The notes under the pieces were generated by a model, which did not search any database, was not told the DNA's origin, and saw only the letters and a list, made by a program, of their open reading frames with translations. Below are positions 1-10,890 of a stretch of 64,000 nt of DNA, piece by piece; the stretch's first letter is position 1, and each line of letters begins with the position of its first letter. Made by a program: the position numbers and the translations under genes. The DNA is taken from contig OZ020485.1 of assembly GCA_963971405.1 (NCBI GenBank), positions 15,686,001 to 15,750,000 of the forward strand, written 5' to 3'. Source of the DNA: Psococerastis gibbosa. Its lineage: Eukaryota > Arthropoda > Insecta > Psocodea > Psocidae.

Positions 1-216
1 AATTGAGTCGTGCCTGAAGTTATAGACGATATTAACCAAATCTACTCGATGGAAGTAACGAGGAGGTTAGGACGGTTAGGTTGATCATTGATGGGGGAGG
101 GGGGGGGGGGGGGCAGTAGTCAAATTGCGCCAACGGCCATACCATGCTGCAACTTAGTAACTCAGGGGGCTAGGCCTACATGATAACGCACTGTGCTTAC
201 CCATTCCTTATTGTTA
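1..216. other. Unassigned AT-rich DNA with a G run
   Basis: I see no gene here. A run of about 15 G sits near 99-113. Similar G runs elsewhere in the window lie next to hAT-MITE ends, but no terminal repeat could be paired here. Confidence 0.5.
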
Positions 217-353
217 GACGCTTATTCCACCTACGTCAATAGCCAATAGTAAATGTGGTATTGACGTGGTAGCAGACATTAAAGACATACTAAAAATGTC
301 TACTACCACGTCAATGCCACATTTACTATTGACTATTATATGGAATATGCGCC
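217..353. mobile_element. Harbinger/Tourist-like foldback MITE
   Basis: The element is an almost complete inverted repeat: the left arm contains CCAATAGTAAATGTGG and GACGTGGTAGCAGACATT, and both recur reverse-complemented in the right arm. It is flanked by TTA at 214-216 and TTA at 354-356, the 3-bp duplication typical of PIF/Harbinger elements. A closely related, better-preserved copy lies at 59945-60086. There is no coding capacity, so it would depend on a transposase elsewhere. Class assignment rests on the TSD and the end sequence only. Confidence 0.75.
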
Positions 354-628
354 TTAGTAGGCTACTCCATCTTGTACGGTGTAAGCAGCTCTGTCTGTTC
401 GAACCCAAGGTTCGTGTTTTATACCTTATGGCTAAGGACATACGTGACGGACGACATAACATTAACAGAACAGAGGTTTGTTGTCTGTCCACTGCCATGA
501 GCCTAGGCCAGGAGGGGCGAATGCTCTTATGTTAGGGATTAGGCCAAGGGAGTAACATACGTCTGTTATGTGGATATTCAAATCGGTGTTTTGCAAACAT
601 CCGCTATAGGAGTGTTGCTGCTTGTTTA

Positions 629-1012
629 GGCGCCCATTCCATTGACCGGCTAGGGCTATTTCCAAAAGCAGTTACGTGGTAGCAGACATTCAAGACTTAG
701 GTTGCGTCTCCACCGATCTCACATTGCAGAATGCAAATGACATTGACGGAAATTAGAATTTTTCTTTTTATGGAAATCTATTAAAATGTTTGTACTTAAC
801 ATATCCCATGACGCCATTTTTAAATTTTAGTTTGTTTGTTTGTGATTTTACTGTATGATCATTGATCAATTTTAACTATGGCATAGAGGAAAATAAACAT
901 TTCCGTCAATTCTGCAATGCGAGGTCGGTGGAAACGCCACCTAAGTCTTGAATGTCTGCTACCACGTCACCGTTTTTGGAAATAGCCCTAGCCGGTCAAT
1001 GGAATGGGCACC
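629..1012. mobile_element. Foldback MITE split by a second MITE
   Basis: The outer arms 629-699 and 942-1012 are reverse complements and both carry GACCGGCTAGGGCTATTTCC. They also share the GTGGTAGCAGACATT block with the elements at 217 and 59945, so this is a relative of that family. The flanks are TTA on the left and ATA on the right, an imperfect duplication. Its centre is occupied by a different inverted-repeat element at 700-941. Confidence 0.7.
700..941. mobile_element. MITE nested in the centre of a palindrome
   Basis: The terminal inverted repeats run roughly 700-752 and 897-941 and share TCCACCGA and TTGACGGAAAT blocks, with about 80% identity by eye and an 11-bp insertion in the left arm. 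It sits at the symmetry point of the outer element, where the flanks read GACTTA and TAAGTC. That fits a TA duplication (Tc1/mariner type) or a mutated TTA (Harbinger type). The AT-rich centre is non-coding. Confidence 0.65.
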
Positions 1013-1425
1013 ATAACGCCCCCCAAACAAATGTAAACAAATAATTACAAGCAATTTGTGGGCGCAACGCCCGACTGTCAATACCTAACAATAATATGAA
1101 CACCACTACACCTCTTTAATGAGCCCTCAAAACCATTCATTGCGACTCATAATAGATTTTAATAACCCGTTTCAATTAAAGCCATCATTCTTGTATAGAT
1201 CATGTAAATTGGTCGGGGAGTTCATTGAAAAATTTCCATTGTTCGGCGGCGGCTACAGGAGGTGGGACCTGGGTGGTGTTCGGCTTCAAAACACCTGTAG
1301 GTGTTCGCCTTAAAATTGGGAATTATAAACTACCCAGGTATGGCATTCACTAAGGATCTTAACTCTGGGTATTGTCAACAATTAAGATTTAAGAAACCCA
1401 AGATTTCTAAGTTGGTTTATTATTA

Positions 1426-2199
1426 TTGCTTTCCAATTTATACGTAGTATAAGGAAAGCTATGTGATGGTCGAAATTTTCGATTCCGAGATTTCAACGGA
1501 CTTACACGTTTTGAGGTCCCAGGAACCCAAAAAAGTGGTTTTTAAGAAATGTCTGTCTGTCGCTCTGTCTGTCTGTATGTCTGTATGTCTGTCTGTCTGT
1601 CTTTCTGTGCCTCGATTTCCGGGCAAGCTACTCGGCCGATTTTGATGAAGTTCGGCATGTAGGTTCACAAAAATCATACCTCGGAGTGATTTTTTTTTTA
1701 TTTGGGGCCAACTCAATTTCGGGGGGTTTTATTCTCAAAAAATTCCAAAAAAAACGTCTAAAAAAATTATTTCCCAAAAACGGCTCCAACGATTTCTTTT
1801 AAATTCACATATATTGTAGTTATTATTAATGTTGATAAAATGTGGGGGGTCGCTTGCCCCTTGATAGTTTGCTTCTGGAGGTAAAAAATAAAAATAACTA
1901 AATTTTAATGAAAAATAAATAAAAAATAATTTTTCTTCGAAACCTTTCTATCGATGATTTCTACCTTCAGGCATGTTTTAGGTGTTAAATTGAGTAACGA
2001 AACCGGACAGGTTTCTTTCCCAGAAAAGTATTTGGTTTTGTACAAAAAAATGTTTTTTTTTTTTTAAATGATAGAAAATTCAAATGCATTGCTGTGTGGT
2101 AATGTGTGAATTACCTCACCTCTAGTGACGTTAGGTGGGCAACCCCCCCCCCCCCTCCAGATTTCGGAAATGTAGCCATAGGAAAATTATTTACCATAA
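1426..2199 (+). mobile_element. Repeat A copy 1: (GTCT)n HINE/DINE-1-like element
   Basis: This copy starts with TTGCTTTCCAATTTATACG, which folds against GTATAAGGAAAGC to make a 5' hairpin. A conserved block follows (TTTTCGATTCCGAGATTTCA), then a (GTCT)n array near 1550-1605, a core with CGTCGATTTCCGGGCAA, TTTGATGAA and GGCATGTAGGTTC, and an A-rich body with a poly-C run. It lacks the 3' end seen in the copies at 35173 and 48171. Short (GTCT)n, subterminal inverted repeats and a hairpin suggest a Helentron-derived non-autonomous element. The peptides readable through the array are by-products of the microsatellite. Confidence 0.75.
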
Positions 2200-2546
2200 G
2201 TTAGTAGTATAGTAGTTTATCATAGTAGTTTATACCGACCTTAAGAAAGCAAAATTGAATTTTAGTAAATACAACAAGTAGAAATATAGAAAGAACAGAA
2301 CAAATTTATTTTTTATTAATTTAAAACCACCTTTGAAGGGACTGGCAGTGAATAAAAGTATTCGGAAATACTTTGTGGATGATGGAACTTTTCACGACGG
2401 GGAGGGCCCGGACCCCTGGATCCCCCCTCCCCCATAAATACGGCCTTGGGAAGCCATAAAGAAATCAATACAATATTGCCATAAAAGATACTTATACCTT
2501 ATTCTCTACCAAGTAGTTTTCCTCCTACTAGGCGTCCACCGCCCTG

Positions 2547-2669
2547 GGAAAGGAATATCTGCAGCTAGTGATGGATTACGTAGAACTGAAGAGGGCGTGC
2601 CAGGATCGAGGGGAGAGGAGGCATCGATGTCACATGTTGCTGCCAACCAGCCAGTCGGTTGTAATTTGA
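2547..2669 (+). pseudogene. LINE 3' end: reverse-transcriptase C-terminal tail
   Basis: Forty codons are open and end in TGA, reading LVMDYVELKRACQDRGERRH and then ending near TSQSVVI. The pattern (basic, 'DRxxWR'-like, then a short tail followed by AAGAAGAAGAAG) matches the extreme C-terminus of non-LTR retrotransposon ORF2. The upstream frame is lost, so this is a 5'-truncated remnant. Confidence 0.5.
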
Positions 2670-3182
2670 AGAAGAAGAAGATGTCACACCAACCTTTCGC
2701 ATACATAAACAAATAAAATAAATAACCCCCCCAGAAGTGGTATCCTGCTTATTACATGTCTGATGAAAAGATATTTTTCACCTTCAACCGACCCCTTTTC
2801 ACAACTCATCAGTTCCGAAACTGTGAAAATGCACACTTGACTCTCGAGTTAACCTCTTAGCAGTAGGAACTCCGAACTCCGAGCACATTAGTCGGCTCTT
2901 ATAATGGAACTTTTCGGAGAACCTAATTTGTAAATTAATAAGGACCCGGGACGGGACGCGGGACGCTGGCTTTAATGAAACAGTCATTAGTTACACTCAA
3001 TATTTCAAACAGCGATAAATATTCTTGTTACTTATAATCGGAGGTATAGGTATTAAAGAGGTGTCGGCCGAGACATAGTATAGGTCGTTTATTTATTGCG
3101 GATTATGTATCATCTTTGTTAAACCCACACTTTGTCCGGCCACATCAGAAAAATAGGCTCCCAACTCTCCGTTTTGCTCCTC
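2670..3182. other. Unassigned AT-rich DNA
   Basis: I see no gene. A short G/C-rich direct repeat (GGGACGGGACGCGGGACGC) lies near 2947-2965. Confidence 0.4.
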
Positions 3183-3375
3183 TAAATGAAGTGTATTTTC
3201 TTGCTGTTTCCAGAAGTCAGAATAGTCTATTACTTACAATTATTTTGACGATATAACTCTATTTATACAACTCTACGTCTTGCTTCATCAAATACTAAAT
3301 CATGTGTATATTTTGCTGTTAACAGAAGAGTGCAATAATTGCAACTATTTTGACGTTAATTAAGTCGACTCTTTC
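3183..3375. repeat. Old tandem duplication, unit about 110 bp
   Basis: Two diverged copies each run GTGTAT, TTTTGCTGTT, CAGAAG, then TTACAATTATTTTGACG in the first and TTGCAACTATTTTGACG in the second, at about 3190-3250 and 3301-3372. No coding frame is seen. Confidence 0.4.
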
Positions 3376-3490
3376 TCCTAAAAAACGTTATTTAGTAGGG
3401 GAAAAATATAAGCATGATGATGGTTAAAAAGGGGAGCTGCATGACTTCATTAATTTTGGGACTTCTTCTTCTTCTTATGGTGCACAACCA

Positions 3491-3632
3491 CTAGGGGTTG
3501 GTTTGCAGCAGCATGCTCCGGATCCTCCATTCCGTTCTGTCCTCGGCCAGCCTCTTTAGGTCCCTGTACGTCGTGCAGTTGAAATCTCTGAGCAGCTGGT
3601 CCAAGTACTCAGCACGCGGGCGGCCTATCGCG
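3491..3632 (-). pseudogene. LINE 3' end, frameshifted
   Basis: Read on the minus strand, the segment gives GRPRAEYL and then, after a one-base shift, QLLRDFNCTTYRDLKRLAED and RTEWRIRSMLLQTNP ending in TAG. It is followed by an (AAG)n-type tail, here read as CTTCTTCTT on the plus strand. This is the C-terminal tail of a non-LTR retrotransposon ORF2. The frameshift and lack of upstream sequence mark it as dead. Confidence 0.6.
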
Positions 3633-3649
3633 ACATAACCATACATATA

Positions 3650-4922
3650 TTTTGCGACTATTACTATAATACTAGCGTCGTCTGCGTAATAATAGTTTCA
3701 CTCAATATTTTAGGCAACAATAAATATTGAAGAAACAGTAGAATCCGGGTTGATGGGCTGTAGTCGATCTGAAAGGGAGCTTACAAACGTTTCGTCAACA
3801 GCTCTTTGGTCGACGAAAGGTTGAGAAGTTCACTTGCAGGTCGACCACGGCCCATCAGCCCAGACGTAGGTACCTATATACCTAGGTACATAAAAAAGAG
3901 CATGTATTAGCCAAACACGCTATTTTTCAGTAAAACGTTTCTTTTCTTGCTGGGGGTCTGCTGGAACCTGTACTTGAATCAGCAATAACATGTAAAAACA
4001 ACCGCAAAAGTATTAAAAAGTATACCAATTAACCAGATGTACTGATCGGTTGTTCCCTCCCAACTCGAAACCAAATCCTACACACGTTCCTGACTGGAAT
4101 AAGGTGTGCATAAGGAATATATTCCCAATTCACACTGAACCGCTTGTATTAGCCAACCATTCCATAGAAATTATACACCATTTTACCACGATATAGGCAT
4201 ACTTGCAAAAGATTGGCAGCCTAATATCACGAAGAACGCATACAGTGGTTTTGACCCCTGTGATTTCCTATAGACGAAAGTCAAAGATTTACTCGTAATA
4301 ACGGTTCCCCTTTACTGTAGTTGGGCTACCACGAATTATATACAGATATGGTCTGCACTGTAAAGTAACCATCGCGCAAAAGGTCGTAATATAACCAATA
4401 GTTAACTAACTGCTTGCTTACCAAAGGGGGCACTGCTATAGGTTGACCAGCATGGCAATTTGGCCTGTCCAATCATATACGAGCTGATTATATCCAACGT
4501 GCCTTGTGTGTGTTAGTGGCTGCTTCAGGGTTTAGACGTTATGAAATTTTTCTACGTGCTTACTGACAAGGTCAGGCCCCTGGTATTGGATGGCCAGGAA
4601 TTTTTACTAGGCACCGAACTATTTTTTTATATTGTTATTATCATTTTTTTTAGAGAAACAATTATATTGGGAGAATGTTTCCACATAAATTTTGGCCGTA
4701 GGCAAACTGGCATATTGTCAAAGTAAAAACAATAGTAGGCCTAGTTTTATTTTTGCCTTTACCTTTTTCTTAAACATTTTCTTTTGAGATAAATATTTTT
4801 CTTATGAATTCCGAAGAAAGGGATGACTCATGGACATCGATAAATGACAGAAATGAAATCTATTAAATAATATAAAATCAAACATCACAGAAAGATTGTA
4901 AGGCTATCGCTGGGGACTCAGG
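3650..4922. other. Unassigned, no gene seen
   Basis: Only short spurious open frames are present. I could not place any known repeat here by eye. Confidence 0.4.
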
Positions 4923-5085
4923 GGGCAAGGTGGTAGCGTTCTTGTACTCGTACGAGTTCCCACACACCTGGCGATCGGAGGCGTGTCGTAACTCGACGTA
5001 AGTACCAACGTATTAGGTTACTTAGTGATGCCATTGAAGGGGCTAATCGGATACATTCATTAAATTGTTTGTACGCGATTAACCT
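4923..5085 (+). mobile_element. SINE-B copy
   Basis: The copy starts near AAGGTGGTAGCG, a good RNA polymerase III A-box-like sequence. It runs through ACTCGTACGAGT, the GCGATCGGAGGCGTGTCGTA block, a TTAGGTTACTTAGTGATGCC block and a CGATTAACCTTTT end. Six other copies occur in the window, mostly on the minus strand. No convincing B box was seen, so tRNA ancestry is likely but not shown. Confidence 0.6.
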
Positions 5086-5260
5086 TTTAAAAAAACCAAA
5101 ACAACAAGAAACGGTGGTTAACGAACTCGATCAAGACATTTGTGTGATCAATTTTTGGGCCAAGTTTCATCAAAATCGGTTAATATCTACGGAAGTTATA
5201 GTATTTCCCAAAATCGATATACATATACAATATGTACTGTGTATAAAATTTTGAATGGAG
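5086..5260. other. Possible remote relative of repeat A core
   Basis: This stretch contains CCAAGTTTCATCAAAATCGG. The minus strand of repeat A has CCGAATTTCATCAAAATCG at the equivalent place beside its (GTCT)n array. The similarity covers only about 20 bases and may be chance. Confidence 0.25.
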
Positions 5261-5766
5261 GGTGGTTTTAGGCTCAGGGGGTCATAAAATGAAAAGATGT
5301 GAAGAAATTTTACGCAAGTCGAACATTGGTCGCCGTCTCAATAGGTATAGATGAATCTCCCTAATAGTGGCGTGCAGGCGAAAATTATGTTTACTGTTTA
5401 CCATGTATTACATTTCTTGTCCAGTCACAGATGGTATATTCTCATGTGATGCCGGATATGTCAAGAAAATCTCCATAAGCCTTGGGATCTGGTACCGCTC
5501 TACTATTTACCAACGTTATTGGCGGCTTATTACCATCGGTAATTGATACCTGGCCTTCAGTCTATATGTCTGCTGTCAATAACTCTTACCGATTCTACTG
5601 TATTCAGATATTAGGAAATTAGGAATAGTCGGTTTACGTATTCTTCTGTCATTTCAAGCTAGGAAAGTGCATGCACATGGAGAATCGAGGGGATCTGCTT
5701 TTCCATACTTGATTAAATATTGTATCCTGGTCCGAAAGGGCCTGCGCGTACCTGTCTTCTAAGACA

Positions 5767-5768
<2 letters not shown>
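5261..5768. other. Unassigned, no gene seen
   Basis: No open frame or repeat that I can support. Confidence 0.4.

Positions 5769-5798
<30 letters not shown>
5769..5798. repeat. (TA)n microsatellite
   Basis: About fifteen uninterrupted AT dinucleotides. Confidence 0.95.
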
Positions 5799-6119
5799 TT
5801 CTGTAAAATTATACAATACAAGTAATCAACACGTAATTGACAAGAAGGTATAAAGTAAAATCAGAAGAAAGACCGTGCACTTGCAAGCATCATCTAGTAG
5901 TGAGAGGTCAACTTACAATATCACGACATTTCCGCCATTAAGCTCTTGAGACCAGTTGGTGCGTGAATTAAAAGAACATGAATGTTTATATAGTGTGAGA
6001 AAGACGCTTTTAATAAGATTAATTGAATTGAAAACAATTGAATAAAAACAAAACAAAAGGCGAGCAATAAGACTATAAAGTCTTCTTTTCATGCTAACCT
6101 TAAAAAAAAACACATTGTA

Positions 6120-6287
6120 TATATTGTTAATCGCAAACAAACAATTTAATGCATGCATCCGAATACCCTCTTCGGTTGCCTAACTAAGTAACTTATTTCT
6201 TGAGTTGAATTACGACAGGTCTCCGATCGTATGATGTGTGGAGGCGCACACAAATACAAGCAGGGTACCACCATGCCACCAAGACCA
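6120..6287 (-). mobile_element. SINE-B copy
   Basis: Minus-strand copy: GTTAATCG and AACAATTTAATG at the left, CTCCGATCGTATGATGTG in the middle, and TACCACCATGCCACC (the reverse of the A-box-like head) at the right end. It is separated from the next copy by about 80 bases. Confidence 0.6.
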
Positions 6288-6369
6288 AACACGTTAAATA
6301 ATGTCGATTTGCTTAATTTTTTTTCAAGAAGATTAATCACATGGAAGTAATTCCATGAATGAGTCAGAG

Positions 6370-6490
6370 TCACCTCATCAGTCGCCTCTGTAGGTAATAC
6401 CTCGGCTTAGTTCCAAAAGGTCTCCGATCATATGATGTGCAGAGACTCGCACGATTGCAAGCAAGCTACCACTATGCCATCGTAGGCACG
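6370..6490 (-). mobile_element. SINE-B copy, truncated
   Basis: It carries GTCGCCTCTGTAGGT, CTCCGATCATATGATGTG and GCTACCACTATGCCATCG in the same order as other copies. The tail is missing. It may be a tandem or twin insertion with the preceding copy. Confidence 0.55.
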
Positions 6491-7518
6491 AATGCATCAC
6501 TATAAAAGCTATGTTTGTTTAGGATAAAAATCACATTCATGACTTATGAATTGAATGTATTGTATAATCTTGGGAAAAATACACAATATAAGTTGACCTC
6601 TCCCAACTGCTAGGAGCTTCCAAGCACCCGGTCTTTCTCAGTTTTCCTTAGAAGACCGAACTATGGGTGGACCCTTTGGGGTCGAGTTTGATCTCCTTAC
6701 AATATTCCACTAGAAATGGGGAAAATTGTATTTCCCTCTAGATTCTCCATTTTATAAGCAACCAGGGTATTTTCATAGCTTGAAATCACCGCATTTAAAC
6801 GATTTATTAATTTTTCAATTGTCTCTGATTTGATCCACTTTGCCAAAGATAAGTGAGTGTCCCTATTAACTGTTGGATGGGAAAATTCCACCACAAAACA
6901 CAAAAGCAACAGCACAACACCATAACAATTAAAAACACATGGAGCGTTTCATCTTAAATGCATACCCGTGTAAAACACATTTAATGCAGTTATTGAATGC
7001 ACTTTCTATGCCCATACCTGAATTCTTTCCACACCATCAACGTTCATATAATATATAATTTGTCGTCTGTACATGCACAATGCACTTTTTCTATTATATA
7101 CTCTTTAATGAAATCAATTACACGTTTTATAACTAATATTTAAAGCTATTAGTCCAAAGCCAGTGAGTCGGATAATTCTTATGGACGGTTCAGACATTGT
7201 AAATATCAGCATATGCAGCGAATAGATTTTAAATGTTTGTTAAAATTATATGGTAATATAATATTTCCTGTTGGTTACATCGTGAAATGTAATAAAGGTA
7301 CTAATGATGGCGATTAATTAGAGTTATGAGCGGGATTTGAATCAATTGTTGGCTGTTGTAAGTATAGACTGCGGTTGGTGTCTCGGGAAAGCCATTATAT
7401 GAAACGTTCATTATTACAGTTATATGAAGGCTTCATTATCTGTTTTAAATTAAACATTTTCCCAGTGTTTTTCAGTCCCAACATCAGTTTCATGGCTAAA
7501 GCAGAATTTTGTTGCATC
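6491..7518. other. Unassigned AT-rich DNA
   Basis: No gene or repeat recognised. Only short spurious frames. Confidence 0.4.
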
Positions 7519-7850
7519 TAGAAAAAATTAGATTACTCGTAGCTTCGTTGTGTTTGAATGTTACATTGTAATAAACAAAAAACAAAAACTTAGAGTTATA
7601 GAAAAACTTGTTATAATAACTATAGCCCGAATTAGTAAAACCCAAATAATCGTTAAAAAATTAACTTTGTGTAAGAAACCCACTTGTGTTAGTATAAAAC
7701 CCTTTTAAGGTTTCCAAGGTTTTATACTAACACAAGTGGGTTTCTTAGACAAAGTTAATTTTTTATCGATTATTTGGGTTTTACTAATTCGGGTTATAGT
7801 TATAACAAGTTTTTCTAAAACTCTAATTTTTGTTTTTTTTGTCTATTTGT
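7519..7850. mobile_element. Foldback element with about 130-bp arms
   Basis: Arms about 7572-7700 and 7718-7848 are near-perfect reverse complements, sharing GTGTTAGTATAAAACC, AACCCAAATAAT and AAAAACTTGTTATAA among others, around a loop of about 17 bases. The 5' shoulder (AGAAAAAATTAGATTACTCG) recurs at 36578 with only the left arm, so this is a dispersed element and not a local inversion. No TSD was identified and there is no coding sequence. Confidence 0.7.
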
Positions 7851-9513
7851 CTGTAGCTTGAGGAAACTCAATTGAAGGGGGGTTGTGAAGGAACTTGGCA
7901 CACGAGCCACCGGGCGCGTTAATGACTGTAGTGAATGATTCGAATGAATGAATGAATGAATCATGCGTATTTCTAATCACTACAAGACAATATACAGTAA
8001 CAAAAAAGAACAGTTTTGTCCTACAGGCTAGGCACATTTTAGGGGGAAAATTTTATTTTATGCAAGAATAACTGACATAAAGCAACTTAACTTTATTGGA
8101 AGTAAATAGTATGTATTGTATGGAGTAGGTATTGTGTATGTACATGATGGAACTTTATTTGTTATTTTTATTGTTTACGACACTTGGGTTTCATGGAGGA
8201 CAGGAATAAAAAGGAACGCCAGGGAACGACAACCTCAGGACTAGCGGAGGATCCTCCTTCTTTACCACTGCTCACAACTGGTCAGCAACTTGCCCGGCAG
8301 CCGTGTTTTTCCTTGCCAATTAAGGTAGCCGTTGGGGTGGACCCAGGCCGGCCGTAAAATTTTTGCTATTTTGGCGAGTCCGTTAAAAATCTATAGCCTA
8401 GTTCTCGGCCAACTGGCCTGTTTCCGAGTTAAAATTAGCCATATAGCTTGTGAAAACAGATTTACTTATAACTCCATTTTTTTAAAGATTTTAAAACAAC
8501 TGAACCTTCCTGAAAACCTTGATTTATTTTCTGTCTAATTAGTACGGTATAACGGCATGGCACACTCAGTTCCGGAATAAAAAGCATTTGACTGTCAATG
8601 CGTCAATGGAAAAAGTTTCTCAACTTTAAGTGCGTTTATCCCAAAATGTTGTTCTACACTTTCAATTTACTACACCTATAAATTTCTTACGTACTAACTC
8701 CCAGTTAAACACAATACTTTTAATAGCCTACTTTAACAGAACTTTTCAAATAAGCAAGTACATACACGCCGCGTTAATTCCCCCTTATATAAGAGCGCGG
8801 CTTCATAAGGCAGTGTATACTTTCTTTGTTTCAAGCGCATAACTGCCCTAAAATTATATACAATCATACAAGCCAAATAATACGTTAAACATACTTCATG
8901 TCGCAGTTAATCCGTTATTACTAAACAGAGCGAGCTTCTGTTCACTACAAAAATTGTCACTTTTAGCTTGTAATTTTGGTAATTACTAACTACCGCAACT
9001 GTGATCATTTTTGGCCGTTCATGTAACATAGAAAAGGTACGGGTAATGAGGCCCACGTAGCAAATACAAGGTACGCTAGGCATGTTGTTGTAGCCTATCA
9101 GAGTTGAGCAATTAATTTTTGGGGGCCCTTAGGCCTCTGCGGCACTCATTATAACATGATTTGGCAGATGATTGCTGGCCGGGGGGTGATGTATCCAACC
9201 ACCTCGGACTAAATTATCAGCCTAATTAGTTAAGTTTTCTTGGACGAATTTTCCAGCTGTCCCTTATATTGTAGTAGGTATTCATGTAACTCAGTAACTA
9301 TTTTTTAATGCTAGATGGACATAATGTATTACATTTTTTATAAGATTTGGGCTCCTTATAAGTAACGTTGCCTTCAAATTATATGAATTTCTGAGTAGTA
9401 CCTTATGGTTTCAGAGACAAAGACTTCTTGTGTTGAAGACGGAACCGTGTAATAATAGCGACTAAACGAATAGGGACCAAGTTTGAGCCGGGATAAGCAA
9501 TAAACACAGGGTT
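7851..9513. other. Unassigned, includes a short (AATG)n
   Basis: A short GAATGAATGAATGAATGAAT array lies near 7941-7960. No gene or repeat recognised otherwise. Confidence 0.4.
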
Positions 9514-9721
9514 TAAATAAGGACTTTTTGTTCTATTACTAAGCCAACCTAGTGGAGTTAGGGCTATAAAGCCCTCTCTTACACTCAACTAGGAAGGCCC
9601 GGGACCGCCTGCTTTACATGCCCTCCGAAGCATGGCCAGAAAATGTAGCAAGTGTAGGACTCGAACCAACAACATTTCGGGTGAAAGTTGGAGTCCGTAC
9701 CACTACTCTACATGTCCTGAC
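9514..9721 (-). mobile_element. tRNA-Glu-headed SINE, near full length
   Basis: Minus-strand copy. The tail side (AAATAAGGACTTTTTG) is at the left, the body holds GAGGGCTTTATAGCCCTAAC (reverse strand), and the tRNA-like head is at the right, with box B read as GGACTCGAACC on the plus strand. The last part of the head (ACCACTACTCTACATGTCCTG) is repeated immediately at 9722-9742, a small tandem duplication. See 51198-51422 for the best copy. Confidence 0.8.
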
Positions 9722-9910
9722 ACCACTACTCTACATGTCCTGTCCATGTCCTGGTTTTCTGTAGAGGGAACTCTTTTGTCCTGAGGCGGAGCAGTATAGC
9801 GTTAAATTTGACATTCACAACCAGAGAGGGTGGATTTGAACACGCCCCTGCTTTTTTGTCTGCATAAGGAGTTTAGTGTATTTAATGAAGTTAGATTATA
9901 AAGCAAGAGT

Positions 9911-10038
9911 TAGGCCCGGAACCACCAGCTTTACATGCCTTCTGAAGCATGGCTAGAAAATGTAGCAAATGTAGGACTCGAACCAACAACCGTCCGGGTG
10001 AAATTTGAAGTCCGTACTACTACTCCACATGTCCCGAT
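9911..10038 (-). mobile_element. tRNA-Glu-headed SINE, tail missing
   Basis: A second minus-strand copy, about 190 bases from the first, keeps the tRNA-like head and central body (AGGACTCGAACCAACAACC, GCATGGCTAGAAAATGTAGC). It lacks the conserved 'GCCCTAACTCCGCTAGG' 3' body. More diverged than its neighbour. Confidence 0.7.
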
Positions 10039-10599
10039 GACTAGGAACGGGACACTCTGAGATTAGCCCTTTTTTAGTTTATATTTATTTAAAGGCCGTA
10101 TGAGGTAGGCTCACCATTTCTAAAGGAGCTTTTGGAATTGACTCCAGTCTCGATTGGAATTGCTACCTGGATGTACATTTTATCTCCCCATCTTCAGCAT
10201 CCCTATGAGTCCGTCGAGAGTATACTGCAGGTATTCACAGCAATCACGCCGGCCGGCTTTAAAGAGGAGGCAAAAGACCTGTCATAAAGTATAAGTAACC
10301 GCATACAAAATTGCGAGTCAGCTTGAGAGTATTGAAATAATTATACCTAGTCCATGCCTTCTAAAAATAAACACTAATTATGTAAATCAACAGATGAGGC
10401 ATCGTTTTAAACGTCCCTCAATCGTTTGGAGCGGCCTATGGAAATTACATAGTGTCAAAATAATGACGCGCGGCTTGAAAGCGTTGCCTCGAATGGTTCT
10501 TGTGAAGGCGCCCAATTATGGCATGGCATATTATGATTGCCCGGCTCAAAAATATGACCTACTCTTTCTTAAATCAAATAGGCGACGATGCTGGAGCGG
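10039..10599. other. Unassigned
   Basis: A 69-codon open frame at 10394-10603 resembles nothing I know and runs into the LINE remnant that follows. Confidence 0.35.
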
Positions 10600-10890
10600 T
10601 TAATTGGTGTTAAAGGATCGTTTCATTTGGAGATGTTGACGGTTTAGAAACGGAAACTGACATACTTCGGCCATGTGATGGGGAGAAAAAGTGTCGCCTT
10701 TTAGATAATATACTAATAATATAATAAGATAATTTAGATAGAAGAATAGAGGGCTCCAAGCAGAAGAAGAAAATCCTGGTTGAAAAACTTCAGGCAGTCG
10801 TTTGGCAAAACTGCAGGACACGACATCCCTTTCCAGAGCAGCAGTCTCCAAGATCCATAGAAGTGAAATTAAAAGAGGAAGAAGAAGAAG
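10600..10890 (+). pseudogene. LINE-X 3' end remnant
   Basis: In broken frames this copy reads a tail of the type GHVMGRKS, then SWLKNFRQ, then LFQSSSLQDP. The family in its open form encodes 'YFGHVMRNEKYRLL', 'SWLKNLRQWF' and 'LFRAAVSKVQIAMMIANLR', the reverse-transcriptase C-terminal tail of a non-LTR retrotransposon widespread in arthropods. A GAAGAAGAAGAAGG tail follows. It is dead and 5'-truncated. Confidence 0.7.

Noticed and set aside
1459-1716. Short protein with a DRQTDRHT run (and similar frames at 44114 and 63201)
   Set aside because: The run is the translation of a (GTCT)n microsatellite inside repeat A; repeat copies differ in frame and length.
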